Part shown: piece by piece, positions 1 to 7,673 of the stretch
Layout of the letters: each line of letters opens with the position of its first letter
How positions within the stretch are numbered: position 1 is the stretch's first letter
Source of the DNA: Lysobacterales bacterium
GTDB taxonomy: Bacteria; Pseudomonadota; Gammaproteobacteria; Xanthomonadales; Xanthomonadaceae
Reading direction: 5' to 3'
DNA: 50,407 nucleotides
Assembly: GCA_015655355.1 (NCBI GenBank)
Contig: JAATFG010000070.1
Coordinates: 1-50,407 of the forward strand
The notes under the pieces: generated by a model
The model's database searches: none
What the model was told of the DNA's origin: nothing
What the model saw: the letters and a program-made list of their open reading frames with translations, nothing else
Translations under genes and position numbers: made by a program

Positions 1-101
1 AGCGCAACCCAGCCTGATTTGGCAAGGCCGATAGGCAGAACAGCCCCAAGTAAGACCAGGCAGTAGGCAATCCTTGTGATAAACGACACTTCTTTTGTCA
101 C
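1..101 (-). CDS. Partial cassette-encoded membrane protein, N-terminus only
   Basis: The first 33 codons of a gene running off the left edge. A GTG at 101 is the likeliest start because GGAGAGG lies six bases upstream; an in-frame ATG at 116 overlaps that ribosome site. The residues include a hydrophobic stretch (IAYCLVLLGAVLPIGLA) that looks like a membrane anchor or signal segment. It is the gene of the third cassette, which begins at 138 just after the attC junction. Too little is visible to name a family. Confidence 0.6.
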   Translation of the reverse strand, partial: MTKEVSFITRIAYCLVLLGAVLPIGLAKSGWVA

Positions 102-132
102 GGGCAACCTCTCCATAAAGTTTGGTTGAGGG

Positions 133-192
133 GTCTAACGCCTGAATTAAGCCGACTTGCGAAGCAAGTTCGGCTTGAATGAATTGTTAGGC
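133..192 (-). other. attC recombination site of cassette B
   Basis: A 60-bp site bounded by GTCTAAC (133-139) and GTTAGGC (186-192), matching the RYYYAAC and GTTRRRY cores. Between them is a near-perfect inverted repeat. On the cassette strand, AAGCCGAACTTGC faces GCAAGTCGGCTT around a TTC tip, leaving one unpaired A. Such an extrahelical base is what integron integrase uses to recognise the folded bottom strand. Crossover would fall at the G at 139. Confidence 0.93.
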
Positions 193-222
193 AGCGGGAA
201 ACCTCCTGCTGCCACGTAAAAA

Positions 223-459
223 CTAGGAGCGTCGGCGCGGATTGGAGCGCCGAGGTGCAGAGTCATCATTGGTAATCCATGCGATCAACGGCAGCCAGAC
301 TAGATAGAAAAGAATCAGTGGGATGAGAAGCCAGTGTCCGACGTAAATAAATGGGCCGAGCCCTTCAAAACCGCTCATCCATCCGGAGATGAGCACCCAA
401 GCCAGGAGTGGCATGCAGTACAGAATTCTGCGTGTCCGCTTGGGATTCTTGATCTTCAT
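223..459 (-). CDS. Cassette-encoded small two-helix membrane protein, function unknown
   Basis: A 78-residue protein with a basic N-terminus (KIKNPKRTRR), two hydrophobic segments at about residues 12-28 and 36-62, and a very basic arginine-rich tail (RRSNPRRRS). The ATG at 459 lies about 30 bases inside the cassette start, with GGGGA upstream as a possible ribosome site. Local base composition is clearly lower in GC than the chromosomal genes further on, as usual for cassettes. I do not recognise a family. By layout it belongs to cassette B and would depend on a promoter upstream of the array. Confidence 0.72.
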   Translation of the reverse strand: MKIKNPKRTRRILYCMPLLAWVLISGWMSGFEGLGPFIYVGHWLLIPLILFYLVWLPLIAWITNDDSAPRRSNPRRRS

Positions 460-483
460 GGCCGCATCCCCTAAGCAGTCAGT

Positions 484-541
484 GCCTAACGCTAGAGTTA
501 AGCGGCGGCGAAGCCGTCCGCCTTGAACGAGATGTTAGGGC
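484..541 (-). other. attC recombination site of cassette A
   Basis: A 58-bp site. On the cassette strand it opens with GCCCTAAC (541-534) and closes with GTTAGGC (490-484). The internal arms AAGGCGGACGGC and GCCGCCGCTT fold around a TTC tip with an unpaired G and an unpaired A. The opening core is the exact complement of GTTAGGGC at 862-855, where this cassette begins, which fixes the cassette orientation as minus. Confidence 0.92.
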
Positions 542-553
542 TCAACCGCGGCC

Positions 554-850
554 CTAAGGAACTACGAAGCCGGCGGCGCTTGCGACAGATGGCCAATTTG
601 CACTGCCAAGGCCGGCCGCCATAAGAGTGTCGCGCCAGTCTACTTGGGACTGTTTGATTGTTTTGCGAAGTAACTCGACATCGCCTTTGGCGAGAATGAG
701 AGCTGCAATTTGCACGCGAACTCTTGCTACCGCCCACTCTGGCGTGGAAGGCGGTTGCTGCATGCTGGTAAGTGCAACGAGCGCTGCACTTACGTCTTGC
801 GACGAAAACACGGCCCGAACATTTGTCTCGATCGCTTGGGAAACTTCCAT
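554..850 (-). CDS. Cassette-encoded 98-residue protein, function unknown
   Basis: Starts at the ATG at 850, only eleven bases inside the cassette; a longer in-frame reading to 910 would cross the recombination junction and is unlikely to be native. The protein is soluble-looking and mainly helical by composition (EVSQAIETN, ARVRVQIAALILAKGDVELLRKTI), with a C-terminal AAGFVVP. No signal peptide or membrane span is seen and I recognise no family. The repeated alanine-rich helices could form a small helical bundle. As first cassette after the array boundary it should be the best expressed one if a promoter lies upstream. Confidence 0.7.
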   Translation of the reverse strand: MEVSQAIETNVRAVFSSQDVSAALVALTSMQQPPSTPEWAVARVRVQIAALILAKGDVELLRKTIKQSQVDWRDTLMAAGLGSANWPSVASAAGFVVP

Positions 851-854
851 TTGA

Positions 855-926
855 GCCCTAACGCCTATTAGACCCCAAAACGGGGTGATAGCGCGGAGTG
901 TCGCGGGCATGGGTGGGACGTGTCAA
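855..926 (-). promoter_or_regulatory. Array boundary: attI-like junction with hairpin and possible promoter
   Basis: The recombination core GTTAGGG sits at 862-856 on the minus strand. Just upstream is a perfect hairpin (arms 872-876 and 882-886, ACCCC/GGGGT), flanked by CGC-TAT and ATAG-GCG that can extend the fold. TTGACA (926-921) followed after 18 bases by GACACT (902-897) resembles a sigma-70 promoter with a weak -10 element, and it points into the cassettes. This could be an attI site with its Pc promoter or a worn-down attC; the sequence alone does not decide. Confidence 0.4.
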
Positions 927-930
927 ACGG

Positions 931-991
931 GAATCCCGGCGGGATTCAACGGGTTGGATGACAGAGCGAGACGACCATCGCGGAGCGATGG
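931..991. other. Two short hairpins between opgD and the cassette array
   Basis: GAATCCC-GGC-GGGATTC (931-947) and CCATCGC-GGA-GCGATGG (975-991) are perfect inverted repeats downstream of opgD on the minus strand. Neither is followed by a T-run, so they are not convincing intrinsic terminators. They may be REP-like units or remnants of older cassette ends. Nothing else is recognisable between 927 and 1068. Confidence 0.45.
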
Positions 992-1068
992 CCGTGTTAT
1001 CCGGCGCGGATGCGGTGCTAACCGATATGACCATGGATTTGCGGTGATATCCGCATTCGGAGCTTCGC

Positions 1069-2685
1069 TCAGTAGAGCTTCCGCTCGCTCGGCGGCGGCG
1101 GGTTCCACTGGTACAGCCAGGTTTCGGTCAGCGCCTTGCCGTTGCTGCGCAGGTACAGGCGGATGTCGATCTGCTGCGTGGTGTCGTCCGGCGGGACCAC
1201 GTCGAACATCGCGCGGAACCCGTCGATCTCGTGCAGCGGGCGCGCGGATACGATTTCGGTCTTGCCGCGCGAAATTTCGACCACCGCTTCGACGTCGTTC
1301 TTCGCGATGTGCGATGCGAGTTCGCCACCGGCGAAATCCACCGCGAAGCGCCACGAGAAATAGGTGCGCTTCTGGCCGACGACGCCGCCCAGGCCGGTGC
1401 GCGTGGCGACCGTCGTCGCCAGCGGCGATTGCGCCGGCGCGTGCGCACCCCAATAGAGGCGATAGCCGAACAACAGTTCCTGCCCCGCCTGCGGCTTGTC
1501 CTGCGGATTCCAGAACGCGACGATGTTGTCGAAGGTTTCATCGACGGTCGGGATCTCGACCAGTTGCACGCTGCCCGCGCCCCAGCCGGCTTTCGGTTCC
1601 ACCCACAGGCACGGGCGCTTGTCGTAGAACACGCCGTCGTCCTGGTAGTGGTCGAAGTTGCGGTCGCGCTGCAGCAGGCCGAAGCCGCGCGGGTTCTCGT
1701 CGACGAACATGTTGAAGCGCAGGTTGGCCGGGTTCACCAGCGGCCGCCAGAGCCACTCGCCGCCGCCGGTGTGCAGTTGCAGGCCGTCGCTGTCGTGGAT
1801 TTCCGGGCGCCAGTCCCAGCCCATGCGCTTGTCGTTTTCGCCGTACTGGAACATCGAGGTGCACGGCGCGATGCCGAGGCGCTCGATTTCCTTGCGCGGA
1901 TACAGCGCGCTGTCGATGTCCATCAGCAGCACGTCGCCGTTGGTGATCGCGAAGCGGTAGGCGCCGGCGACGCTGGGCGAATCGAGCAGGCCATAGACGA
2001 CCACGGTGTCCGAATCCGCGCTCGGGCGTTCGAGGTAATAGGTGATGAAGTCGGGGAATTCCTCCGGCTTGCCCATGCCGGTGTCGATCGCGAGGCCGCG
2101 CGCGGACAAACCGTACTGGCCTTCCTTGCCGACCGCACGGAAATAGCTGGCGCCGAGGAACGCGGCGAAATCGCGGTCGGTGTCCTTCTTCGTGTTGAGG
2201 CGGAAACCGGCGAAGCCGAGGTCCTTCGGCAATGCCTGGCCCTTCAGGCCGCTGTTGCCGTAATCGAACGCGGCCGGGTCGTAGGCCAGTTCGTAGGCCA
2301 TGCCGTCCTCGACGTCGTACATGCGCACCGGCGAATGGAAATACAGGCCGAGGTGGAAGAACTTGGCCTGGAACCTCGTCGCCTCGTCGCCCCACAGCGC
2401 ATGGTCCTGGCGGTAGTGCAGGCTCTGGTACTGGTCCCAGGTCAGGTGTTCCAGCGGCCCCGGCAGCACGCGCTTGTGCGACTGGTATGGCTGTTGCGCA
2501 AGCGCGCGCGCCTGGCCCTTCAACGCGGCGAAGTCGAATTTCTGCGGCGCGCCGAGCTTGCGCACACGTGCTTGCGACGAGCCCGCGGCTTCGGCGAGCA
2601 GCGACGCGTTCGACAAACCGAGCGCGGCGAAGGCGAGGGTGGCGTTCTTGATGAACTCTCTTCTTTCAAGCTGGCGTCGTTGCAT
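1069..2685 (-). CDS. opgD: Glucan biosynthesis protein D, Tat-exported
   Basis: A 538-residue OpgD/MdoD family protein. The family acts in the periplasm on the backbone of osmoregulated periplasmic glucans, shaping branching and length. The N-terminus has a twin-arginine signal (ERREFIK, then a hydrophobic run to about residue 30), and this decides the ATG at 2685 over an in-frame start at 2766. The body keeps family blocks such as FHLGLYFHSPVRMYDV, DIDSALYPRKEIERLGIAP, CTSMFQYGENDKR and ENPRGFGLLQRDR. It follows the transporter gene on the same strand with a 64-bp gap. Glucan synthesis genes opgG and opgH are not in the window. Confidence 0.93.
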   Translation of the reverse strand: MQRRQLERREFIKNATLAFAALGLSNASLLAEAAGSSQARVRKLGAPQKFDFAALKGQARALAQQPYQSHKRVLPGPLEHLTWDQYQSLHYRQDHALWGDEATRFQAKFFHLGLYFHSPVRMYDVEDGMAYELAYDPAAFDYGNSGLKGQALPKDLGFAGFRLNTKKDTDRDFAAFLGASYFRAVGKEGQYGLSARGLAIDTGMGKPEEFPDFITYYLERPSADSDTVVVYGLLDSPSVAGAYRFAITNGDVLLMDIDSALYPRKEIERLGIAPCTSMFQYGENDKRMGWDWRPEIHDSDGLQLHTGGGEWLWRPLVNPANLRFNMFVDENPRGFGLLQRDRNFDHYQDDGVFYDKRPCLWVEPKAGWGAGSVQLVEIPTVDETFDNIVAFWNPQDKPQAGQELLFGYRLYWGAHAPAQSPLATTVATRTGLGGVVGQKRTYFSWRFAVDFAGGELASHIAKNDVEAVVEISRGKTEIVSARPLHEIDGFRAMFDVVPPDDTTQQIDIRLYLRSNGKALTETWLYQWNPPPPSERKLY

Positions 2686-2749
2686 GGGCGCGTTTCCAAG
2701 GATTTCGGCAATGATAGCCAGCGCAGGGTGAAGCGGGGTCGAAACGCGG

Positions 2750-3754
2750 TCACGCCGCGTCGGCAAGCGCGGCGGCGGCTTTCTTCTTCGCGTATTTCTG
2801 CGCGATCACGGCGCAGACGATCAGCTGGAGCTGGTGGAAGACCATCACCGGCAGCACCACCGCGCCGAGGCTGCCGCCGGCGAACAGGATCTTCGCCATC
2901 GGCACGCCGGTGGCCAGGCTCTTCTTCGAGCCGCAGAACACGATGGCGATTTCGTCGCCGCGCTTGAAGCCGAGCCTGCGCGCGGAAAACGTCAGCAGGC
3001 TCATCACCAGCGCCAGCAGCAGTGCCGACAGCAGCACCAGCGCCAGCAGCGAGCGCAGCGGCGTGTCGTGCCACAGGCCTTCGACGACCGCGGCGCTGAA
3101 GGCGGTGTAGACGACGAGCAGGATCGTGCCCTGGTCGGTGTAGCGCAGCACGCTCTTGTAGCGCGCGACCCAGTCGCCGATCCACGGCCGCAGCAGATGC
3201 CCGGCGACGAACGGCACCAGCAGTTGCAGCATGATCGACATGACCGCGTGCAGCGGGTTGCCCATCGCGCCGGACGTGCCGGCGATCATGCCGGTCAGGA
3301 ACGGAGTGAGGAACACGCCGAACAAACTCGACGCCGACGCGCTGGTCACCGCCGCCGGCACGTTGCCGCCGGCCATCGAGGTGAACGCGATCGACGATTG
3401 CACGGTCGAGGGCAGCGTGCACAGGAACAGCACGCCGAGGTAAAGCTGCGGCGTCAGCAGCCACAGGCCGAGCGGCTTCAGCAGCACGCCCAGCAGCGGG
3501 AACAGCACGAAGGTGCCGCAGAAGATCACCAGGTGCAGGCGCCATGCGGTCAGTCCGGACACGATCGCCTCGCGCGACAGGCGCGCGCCATGCAGGAAGA
3601 ACAGCGCGGCGATGGCCAGGTCGGTGACGATGTCCATCACCGGCGCGCCGGCGCCGTGCACCGGCAAGATCGAGGCCAGCAGCACGGTGCCCAGCAGCGC
3701 GGCGTTGAAGCCGTCGATGCGCAATTTTCTCAACAGGTTGGCGAGCAGGTTCAT
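2750..3754 (-). CDS. SLC10A7-like bile acid:sodium symporter family transporter
   Basis: A 334-residue inner-membrane protein with about ten hydrophobic segments. It has family landmarks of the bacterial SLC10A7/YfeH branch: FFLHGARLSREAI near residue 55, STVQSSIAFTSMAGGNVPAAV near 115, and CGSKKSLATGVPMAKILF near 275. Members are sodium-coupled organic anion carriers whose substrate is mostly unknown. The ATG at 3754 is 32 bp after the dnaG stop, so the gene is probably read through from dnaG. Cotranscription with dnaG is positional and tells nothing about substrate. Confidence 0.88.
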   Translation of the reverse strand: MNLLANLLRKLRIDGFNAALLGTVLLASILPVHGAGAPVMDIVTDLAIAALFFLHGARLSREAIVSGLTAWRLHLVIFCGTFVLFPLLGVLLKPLGLWLLTPQLYLGVLFLCTLPSTVQSSIAFTSMAGGNVPAAVTSASASSLFGVFLTPFLTGMIAGTSGAMGNPLHAVMSIMLQLLVPFVAGHLLRPWIGDWVARYKSVLRYTDQGTILLVVYTAFSAAVVEGLWHDTPLRSLLALVLLSALLLALVMSLLTFSARRLGFKRGDEIAIVFCGSKKSLATGVPMAKILFAGGSLGAVVLPVMVFHQLQLIVCAVIAQKYAKKKAAAALADAA

Positions 3755-3786
3755 GCGGGGATTTTCGGAAGGCGCGCAGCGGGTTG

Positions 3787-5520
3787 CTAGTGGCTTTTGG
3801 CACGCGCGGCGAGCAGCGCGCGCAGTTCGTATTTCTCGACGTTGTCCAGGCCGGCCTCGCGCATCCTGGTTTCCAGTTCGTCGATGCGTTGTTGCATTGC
3901 CTGTTTTTCCAGCTGCGCGATCGCATCCAGGAATTCGCTGCGCCACGCCGCTTCCTCGCCGGGCAATTCCTGCAAGGCGAGCTTCTGCAGCGCGGCGAAT
4001 TGCTCGTGGCCCTCGAAATGTTCGACCAGCGCGCCGACGCCGATGCCCGGGCGGGCGTGGATCACGTCGAGCAATTCGCACAGCAGTTCGATGCCGGGCA
4101 GGCGCAAGCCCGCGAACGCGAACGGTGCCGGCACTTCCAGCGCGATGTCCGGTGCGTGCAGCAAAAGCACGATCGCGCTGCGCACCAGCGACATTTTCTG
4201 CGTCGGTCGCACGCCCGCGCGCCGCGGCGGCATCGTTGCATGGGCAGTGGGTACGGCTTGCGCCTGTGCGCCGATGCCGGTGAGTTCGGCCAGGCGTGCG
4301 CGCATCAGGTCGGCGAAGGCGCCATCGGGAATCTGCGCCAGCAGCGGCTTGCAGCGCTCGGCGAGTTTGGCCTTGCCGTCGAGCGTGCGCAGGTTCACGT
4401 CCTTGCCCATCTCGTCGAAGAAGAACTGCGACAGCGGCGTGGCGTCGCGCAGGCGCGCATCGAACGCATCCTTGCCTTGCGAACGCACGATGGTGTCCGG
4501 GTCCTCGCCTTCGGGCAAAAACAAAAAGAACGCTTGCCTGCCGTCCTTCATCCGCGGCAGCACCGATTCGACCGCCTTCCACGCCGCGCCGCGCCCGGCC
4601 TTGTCGCCGTCGAAGCAGAAATACGCATCGGGCGCGTTGCGGAACAAAAGCTCGGCGTGATCCGGCGTGGTCGCGGTGCCGAGCGTCGCCACCGCCTGGG
4701 TCACGCCGAACTGGAACAGCGAGACCACGTCCATGTAGCCTTCGACCACGATCAGGCGGTCGAGTTTCTGGTTCGCCTGCCGCGCCTGCCACAGGCCGTA
4801 GAGTTCACGGCCCTTGTGAAAGAGCTGGGTTTCCGGCGAATTGAGGTATTTCGGCGAATCGTCCTTGTCGATCACGCGGCCGCCGAAGGCGATCGCGCGC
4901 CCGCGCCGGTCGCAGATCGGGAACATGACGCGGTTGCGGAACTTGTCGTAGACGTGGCCCTTGTCGCTGCGCGAAAACATGCCGCCGCGTTCGAGCAGCT
5001 TCATCCGCCGCTCGTCGCCGCCGAGCGTGTCCTTCAGCGCGGAAAAGCCTTCCGGCGCGTAGCCGAGCTGGAACTGCTCGCGCGTGGCCGCATCGACGCC
5101 GCGCGCATCGAAATACGCGCGCGCCTTGTCGCTTTTGGGCAATTCGCGCTGGAAGAACTTCGCCGCCGCTTCCAGCGCCGCGTACAGCTCGCGGCTGTCG
5201 TCGTCGGCATCGCGCGGCTTGTTGTCGCGCGGCATTTCCATGCCGGCGCGCTTGGCCAGTTCCTCGACCGCGTCGAGGAATTCGAGGCGGTCGTACTGCA
5301 TCACGAAGTTGATCGCGGTGCCGCTGGCGCCGCAGCCGAAGCATTTGTAGAACTGCTTGTGCGGCACCACGTAGAAGCTCGGCGTGCGCTCGTCGTGGAA
5401 GGGGCAGCGCGCGGTCCATTCCTTGCCCTTGCGCTTGAGCGGCACGCGCGCATTGACGACCTCGACGATGTCCGTCCGGGCCAGCAGGTCGTCGATGAAT
5501 GCGTCGGGAAGTCGTGCCAT
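3787..5520 (-). CDS. dnaG: DNA primase
   Basis: A 577-residue DnaG that makes RNA primers for lagging-strand synthesis. The CHC2 zinc finger is intact (Cys39, His42, Cys60, Cys63 in CPFH and CFGC). The toprim fold shows LIVVEGYMDV and the metal-binding DGDKAGRGA. A C-terminal helicase-binding region ends the protein. Length is normal. In many gammaproteobacteria dnaG follows rpsU and yqeY and precedes rpoD. Here rpsU-yqeY lie near 20.3-21.1 kb on the same strand, and the gene downstream is a transporter, not rpoD. Confidence 0.97.
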   Translation of the reverse strand: MARLPDAFIDDLLARTDIVEVVNARVPLKRKGKEWTARCPFHDERTPSFYVVPHKQFYKCFGCGASGTAINFVMQYDRLEFLDAVEELAKRAGMEMPRDNKPRDADDDSRELYAALEAAAKFFQRELPKSDKARAYFDARGVDAATREQFQLGYAPEGFSALKDTLGGDERRMKLLERGGMFSRSDKGHVYDKFRNRVMFPICDRRGRAIAFGGRVIDKDDSPKYLNSPETQLFHKGRELYGLWQARQANQKLDRLIVVEGYMDVVSLFQFGVTQAVATLGTATTPDHAELLFRNAPDAYFCFDGDKAGRGAAWKAVESVLPRMKDGRQAFFLFLPEGEDPDTIVRSQGKDAFDARLRDATPLSQFFFDEMGKDVNLRTLDGKAKLAERCKPLLAQIPDGAFADLMRARLAELTGIGAQAQAVPTAHATMPPRRAGVRPTQKMSLVRSAIVLLLHAPDIALEVPAPFAFAGLRLPGIELLCELLDVIHARPGIGVGALVEHFEGHEQFAALQKLALQELPGEEAAWRSEFLDAIAQLEKQAMQQRIDELETRMREAGLDNVEKYELRALLAARAKSH

Positions 5521-5553
5521 TGCGTCAATTTTACCCGGCGTACCGCTGTCATG

Positions 5554-5677
5554 AATTGGTCAAGCCAAAGCCCGCGGGATTTCGGGGTTTGACCTTGGTT
5601 CGATTGACGCTGCGCACGGATTGGTCTTGAATGCCCGCATTTCCCGCCGTCGCTGACGGAGATTGGACAGGCCAATG
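5554..5677. promoter_or_regulatory. Candidate LldR-type operators in the dnaG/lldR divergent gap
   Basis: Two inverted repeats of one design lie between dnaG and the GntR-family regulator: TTGG-TCAAG-CCAA (5556-5568) and ATTGG-ACAGG-CCAAT (5662-5676). TTGG-containing half sites also occur in between (around 5587 and 5620). GntR/FadR-type lactate regulators bind TTGG-N5-CCAA-like palindromes. The second site overlaps the proposed start codon, which suits autorepression. Confidence 0.5.
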
Positions 5678-6478
5678 ATTCGGAAGGAAACGCGATCGGT
5701 CAAGCTGGCCGACCACCTCGCCAGCCAGCTGCAGGAGCTGATCGCCGTGCGCAGCCTGCGCGCCGGCGCGCGCCTGCCGGCCGAGCGCGTGCTCGCGGTC
5801 GAGCTGGGCGTGTCGCGGCCGTCGCTGCGCGAGGCGATCCAGAAACTCGCCAGCCAGGGCATCCTCGAAAGCCGTCGCGGCGGCGGCACCTACGTCAAGG
5901 CCGCGCCGGAAAACTGGGCCGAGGCGAGCATCGTCGCGCCGCTGGAATCGTTGTTGCGCAGCGTGCCCGAATACGGCTACGACGTGCTCGAAGTGCGCCA
6001 TGCGCTGGAAAGCGCGACCGCGTGGCACGCCGCGCATCGCGCCACCGACGAGGATCGCGCACGCATCCGTGCCGCGTTCGAGGCGATGCAGGCGGCGAGC
6101 GACGATGCCGAAATGCTGTCGCGCCGCGATGCCGAATTCCATCTCGCCATCGCCGAGGCCTCGCACAACGCGGTGCTGATCCAGGTCATGCGCGGCCTGT
6201 TCGAGTTGCTGCATTCCAGCGTTTCGCAGAGCCGCCAGCGCATGTACAGCGTGCCGCGCAACTTCGAGGACCTGAGCGCGCAGCACCGCACGGTGATGGA
6301 CGCGATCCTCGCCGGCCAGGCCGATACCGCGCGCGAGGCAATCCATCGCCACCTCGACTACGTCGACGGCACCTTGCGCAAGCTCGACGAGGACGAGGCG
6401 CGCCTGGCCCGTTCCGAACAGGCGCGCTCGCGCCTGGCGGCCACGTCGGCAAGGCCGCCGCGCGCATCGGCCGCCTGA
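5675..6478 (+). CDS. lldR: GntR/FCD-family regulator of lactate oxidation
   Basis: A 267-residue regulator with an N-terminal winged helix ([21 protein letters not shown] and [19 protein letters not shown], residues about 25-75) and a C-terminal FCD domain. The FCD domain has the expected D/H ligand pattern ([21 protein letters not shown]-like QHRTVMDAI). FadR/LldR-type FCD proteins sense small carboxylates. It lies 40 bp upstream of lldD on the same strand, so the inducer is probably lactate. I chose the ATG at 5675; a TTG at 5663 is an alternative. The lld genes keep the codon style of the chromosome around them. Confidence 0.85.
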   Translation: MIRKETRSVKLADHLASQLQELIAVRSLRAGARLPAERVLAVELGVSRPSLREAIQKLASQGILESRRGGGTYVKAAPENWAEASIVAPLESLLRSVPEYGYDVLEVRHALESATAWHAAHRATDEDRARIRAAFEAMQAASDDAEMLSRRDAEFHLAIAEASHNAVLIQVMRGLFELLHSSVSQSRQRMYSVPRNFEDLSAQHRTVMDAILAGQADTAREAIHRHLDYVDGTLRKLDEDEARLARSEQARSRLAATSARPPRASAA

Positions 6479-6518
6479 GCCACCCACGCCATCGCAACCC
6501 GCATCGCGAATCCGGACC

Positions 6519-7670
6519 ATGATCATTTCCGCCTCCACCGACTACCGCGCCGGCGCGCAGAGCCGCTTGCCGCCCTTTCTTTTCCACTACATCGACGGCG
6601 GCGCCTACGCCGAGCACACGCTCGAGCGCAACGTGTCCGACCTCGGCGACATCGCCCTGCGCCAGCGCGTGCTCAACGACATGAGCCAGCTCGATCTTTC
6701 GACCGAATTGTTCGGCGAGAAACTGGCGATGCCGGTCGCGCTTGCGCCGGTGGGACTCACCGGCATGTACGCGCGCCGCGGCGAAGTGCAGGCGGCGAAA
6801 GCGGCGGCGAACAAGGGCGTGCCGTTCACCCTGTCGACCGTGTCGGTGTGCCCGATCGAGGAAGTCGCGCCGGCGATCAAGGCGCAGCGGCCGATGTGGT
6901 TTCAGCTCTACGTGCTGCGCGATCGCGGCTTCATGCGCAACGCGCTGGAACGCGCGCAAGCCGCCGGTTGCTCGACGCTGGTGTTCACCGTGGACATGCC
7001 GGTGCCCGGCGCGCGCTACCGCGACGCGCATTCGGGCATGAGCGGCCCGAACGCGAAGCTGCGCCAGTACTGGCAGGCGGCGACGCATCCGCGCTGGGCG
7101 TTCGACGTGGGGTTGTTCGGGCGTCCGCATGACCTCGGCAACATCTCGAAGTACCGCGGCGCACAGACCAGGCTGGAGGATTACATCGGCTGGCTCGGCG
7201 CGAATTTCGACCCGTCGATTTCGTGGAAGGACCTCGAATGGATCCGCGAATTCTGGAAAGGCCCGATGGTCATCAAGGGCATCCTCGATCCGGACGATGC
7301 GCGCGATGCGGTGAAGTTCGGCGCCGACGGCATCGTCGTGTCCAACCACGGCGGCCGCCAGCTCGACGGCGTGCTTTCCACGGCGCGCGCACTGCCGGCG
7401 ATTGCCGACGCGGTGAAGGGCGAGATCAAGATCCTCGCCGATTCCGGCATCCGCAACGGCCTCGACGTGGTGCGCATGATCGCACTCGGCGCGGACACGG
7501 TGTTGCTCGGCCGCGCCTTCGTCTACGCGCTGGCGACGGCGGGACAGGCCGGCGTCGAGAACCTGCTCGATCTGGTCGACAAGGAAATGCGCGTGGCGAT
7601 GACCTTGACCGGCGCGAAGCGCGTTGCCGCGATCACGCGCGATTCGCTGGTGCAGGGCAAGTCGGGCTGA
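6519..7670 (+). CDS. lldD: L-lactate dehydrogenase (quinone), FMN-dependent
   Basis: A 383-residue member of the FMN alpha-hydroxyacid oxidase family that oxidises L-lactate to pyruvate and feeds electrons to quinone at the inner membrane. The TIM barrel keeps the catalytic histidine in [10 protein letters not shown] (His277), the FMN-contacting APVGLTGM near residue 76, [11 protein letters not shown] near 128, and the C-terminal [25 protein letters not shown] block. Length equals the E. coli enzyme to within a few residues. The gene lies between lldR and dld with a gap of only three bases to dld, so all three form one operon. No lactate permease is next to it. Confidence 0.95.
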   Translation: MIISASTDYRAGAQSRLPPFLFHYIDGGAYAEHTLERNVSDLGDIALRQRVLNDMSQLDLSTELFGEKLAMPVALAPVGLTGMYARRGEVQAAKAAANKGVPFTLSTVSVCPIEEVAPAIKAQRPMWFQLYVLRDRGFMRNALERAQAAGCSTLVFTVDMPVPGARYRDAHSGMSGPNAKLRQYWQAATHPRWAFDVGLFGRPHDLGNISKYRGAQTRLEDYIGWLGANFDPSISWKDLEWIREFWKGPMVIKGILDPDDARDAVKFGADGIVVSNHGGRQLDGVLSTARALPAIADAVKGEIKILADSGIRNGLDVVRMIALGADTVLLGRAFVYALATAGQAGVENLLDLVDKEMRVAMTLTGAKRVAAITRDSLVQGKSG

Positions 7671-7673
7671 GCC

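Larger units (their letters stand above)
1..861 (-). mobile_element. Integron gene-cassette array (end of array, no integrase seen)
   Basis: Three minus-strand cassettes read from right to left: cassette A 861 to 490, cassette B 489 to 139, and cassette C from 138 off the window edge. Each holds one small gene with very short leader DNA. The two complete cassettes end in attC sites. In both, the outer attC core (GCCCTAAC in A, GCCTAAC in B) is the exact complement of that cassette's own first bases, as expected for cassettes that circularise and reinsert. The neighbour on the promoter-proximal side is opgD, and no integrase gene occupies the 200 bp between. This is either a cluster of attC sites lacking an integrase, or an integron that lost intI or carries it outside the window. 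Confidence 0.88.

Noticed and set aside
223..850. Toxin-antitoxin pair in the cassettes
   Set aside because: The two genes lie in separate cassettes and neither shows a recognisable toxin or antitoxin motif.
885..1715. A long plus-strand open frame across the array boundary and the end of opgD
   Set aside because: It is the arginine- and alanine-rich antisense frame of opgD, with no ribosome site and no family-like blocks.
1231..2967. A 578-codon plus-strand open frame
   Set aside because: Antisense to opgD and the transporter gene; high GC leaves the opposite frame open. Composition is unlike a real protein.
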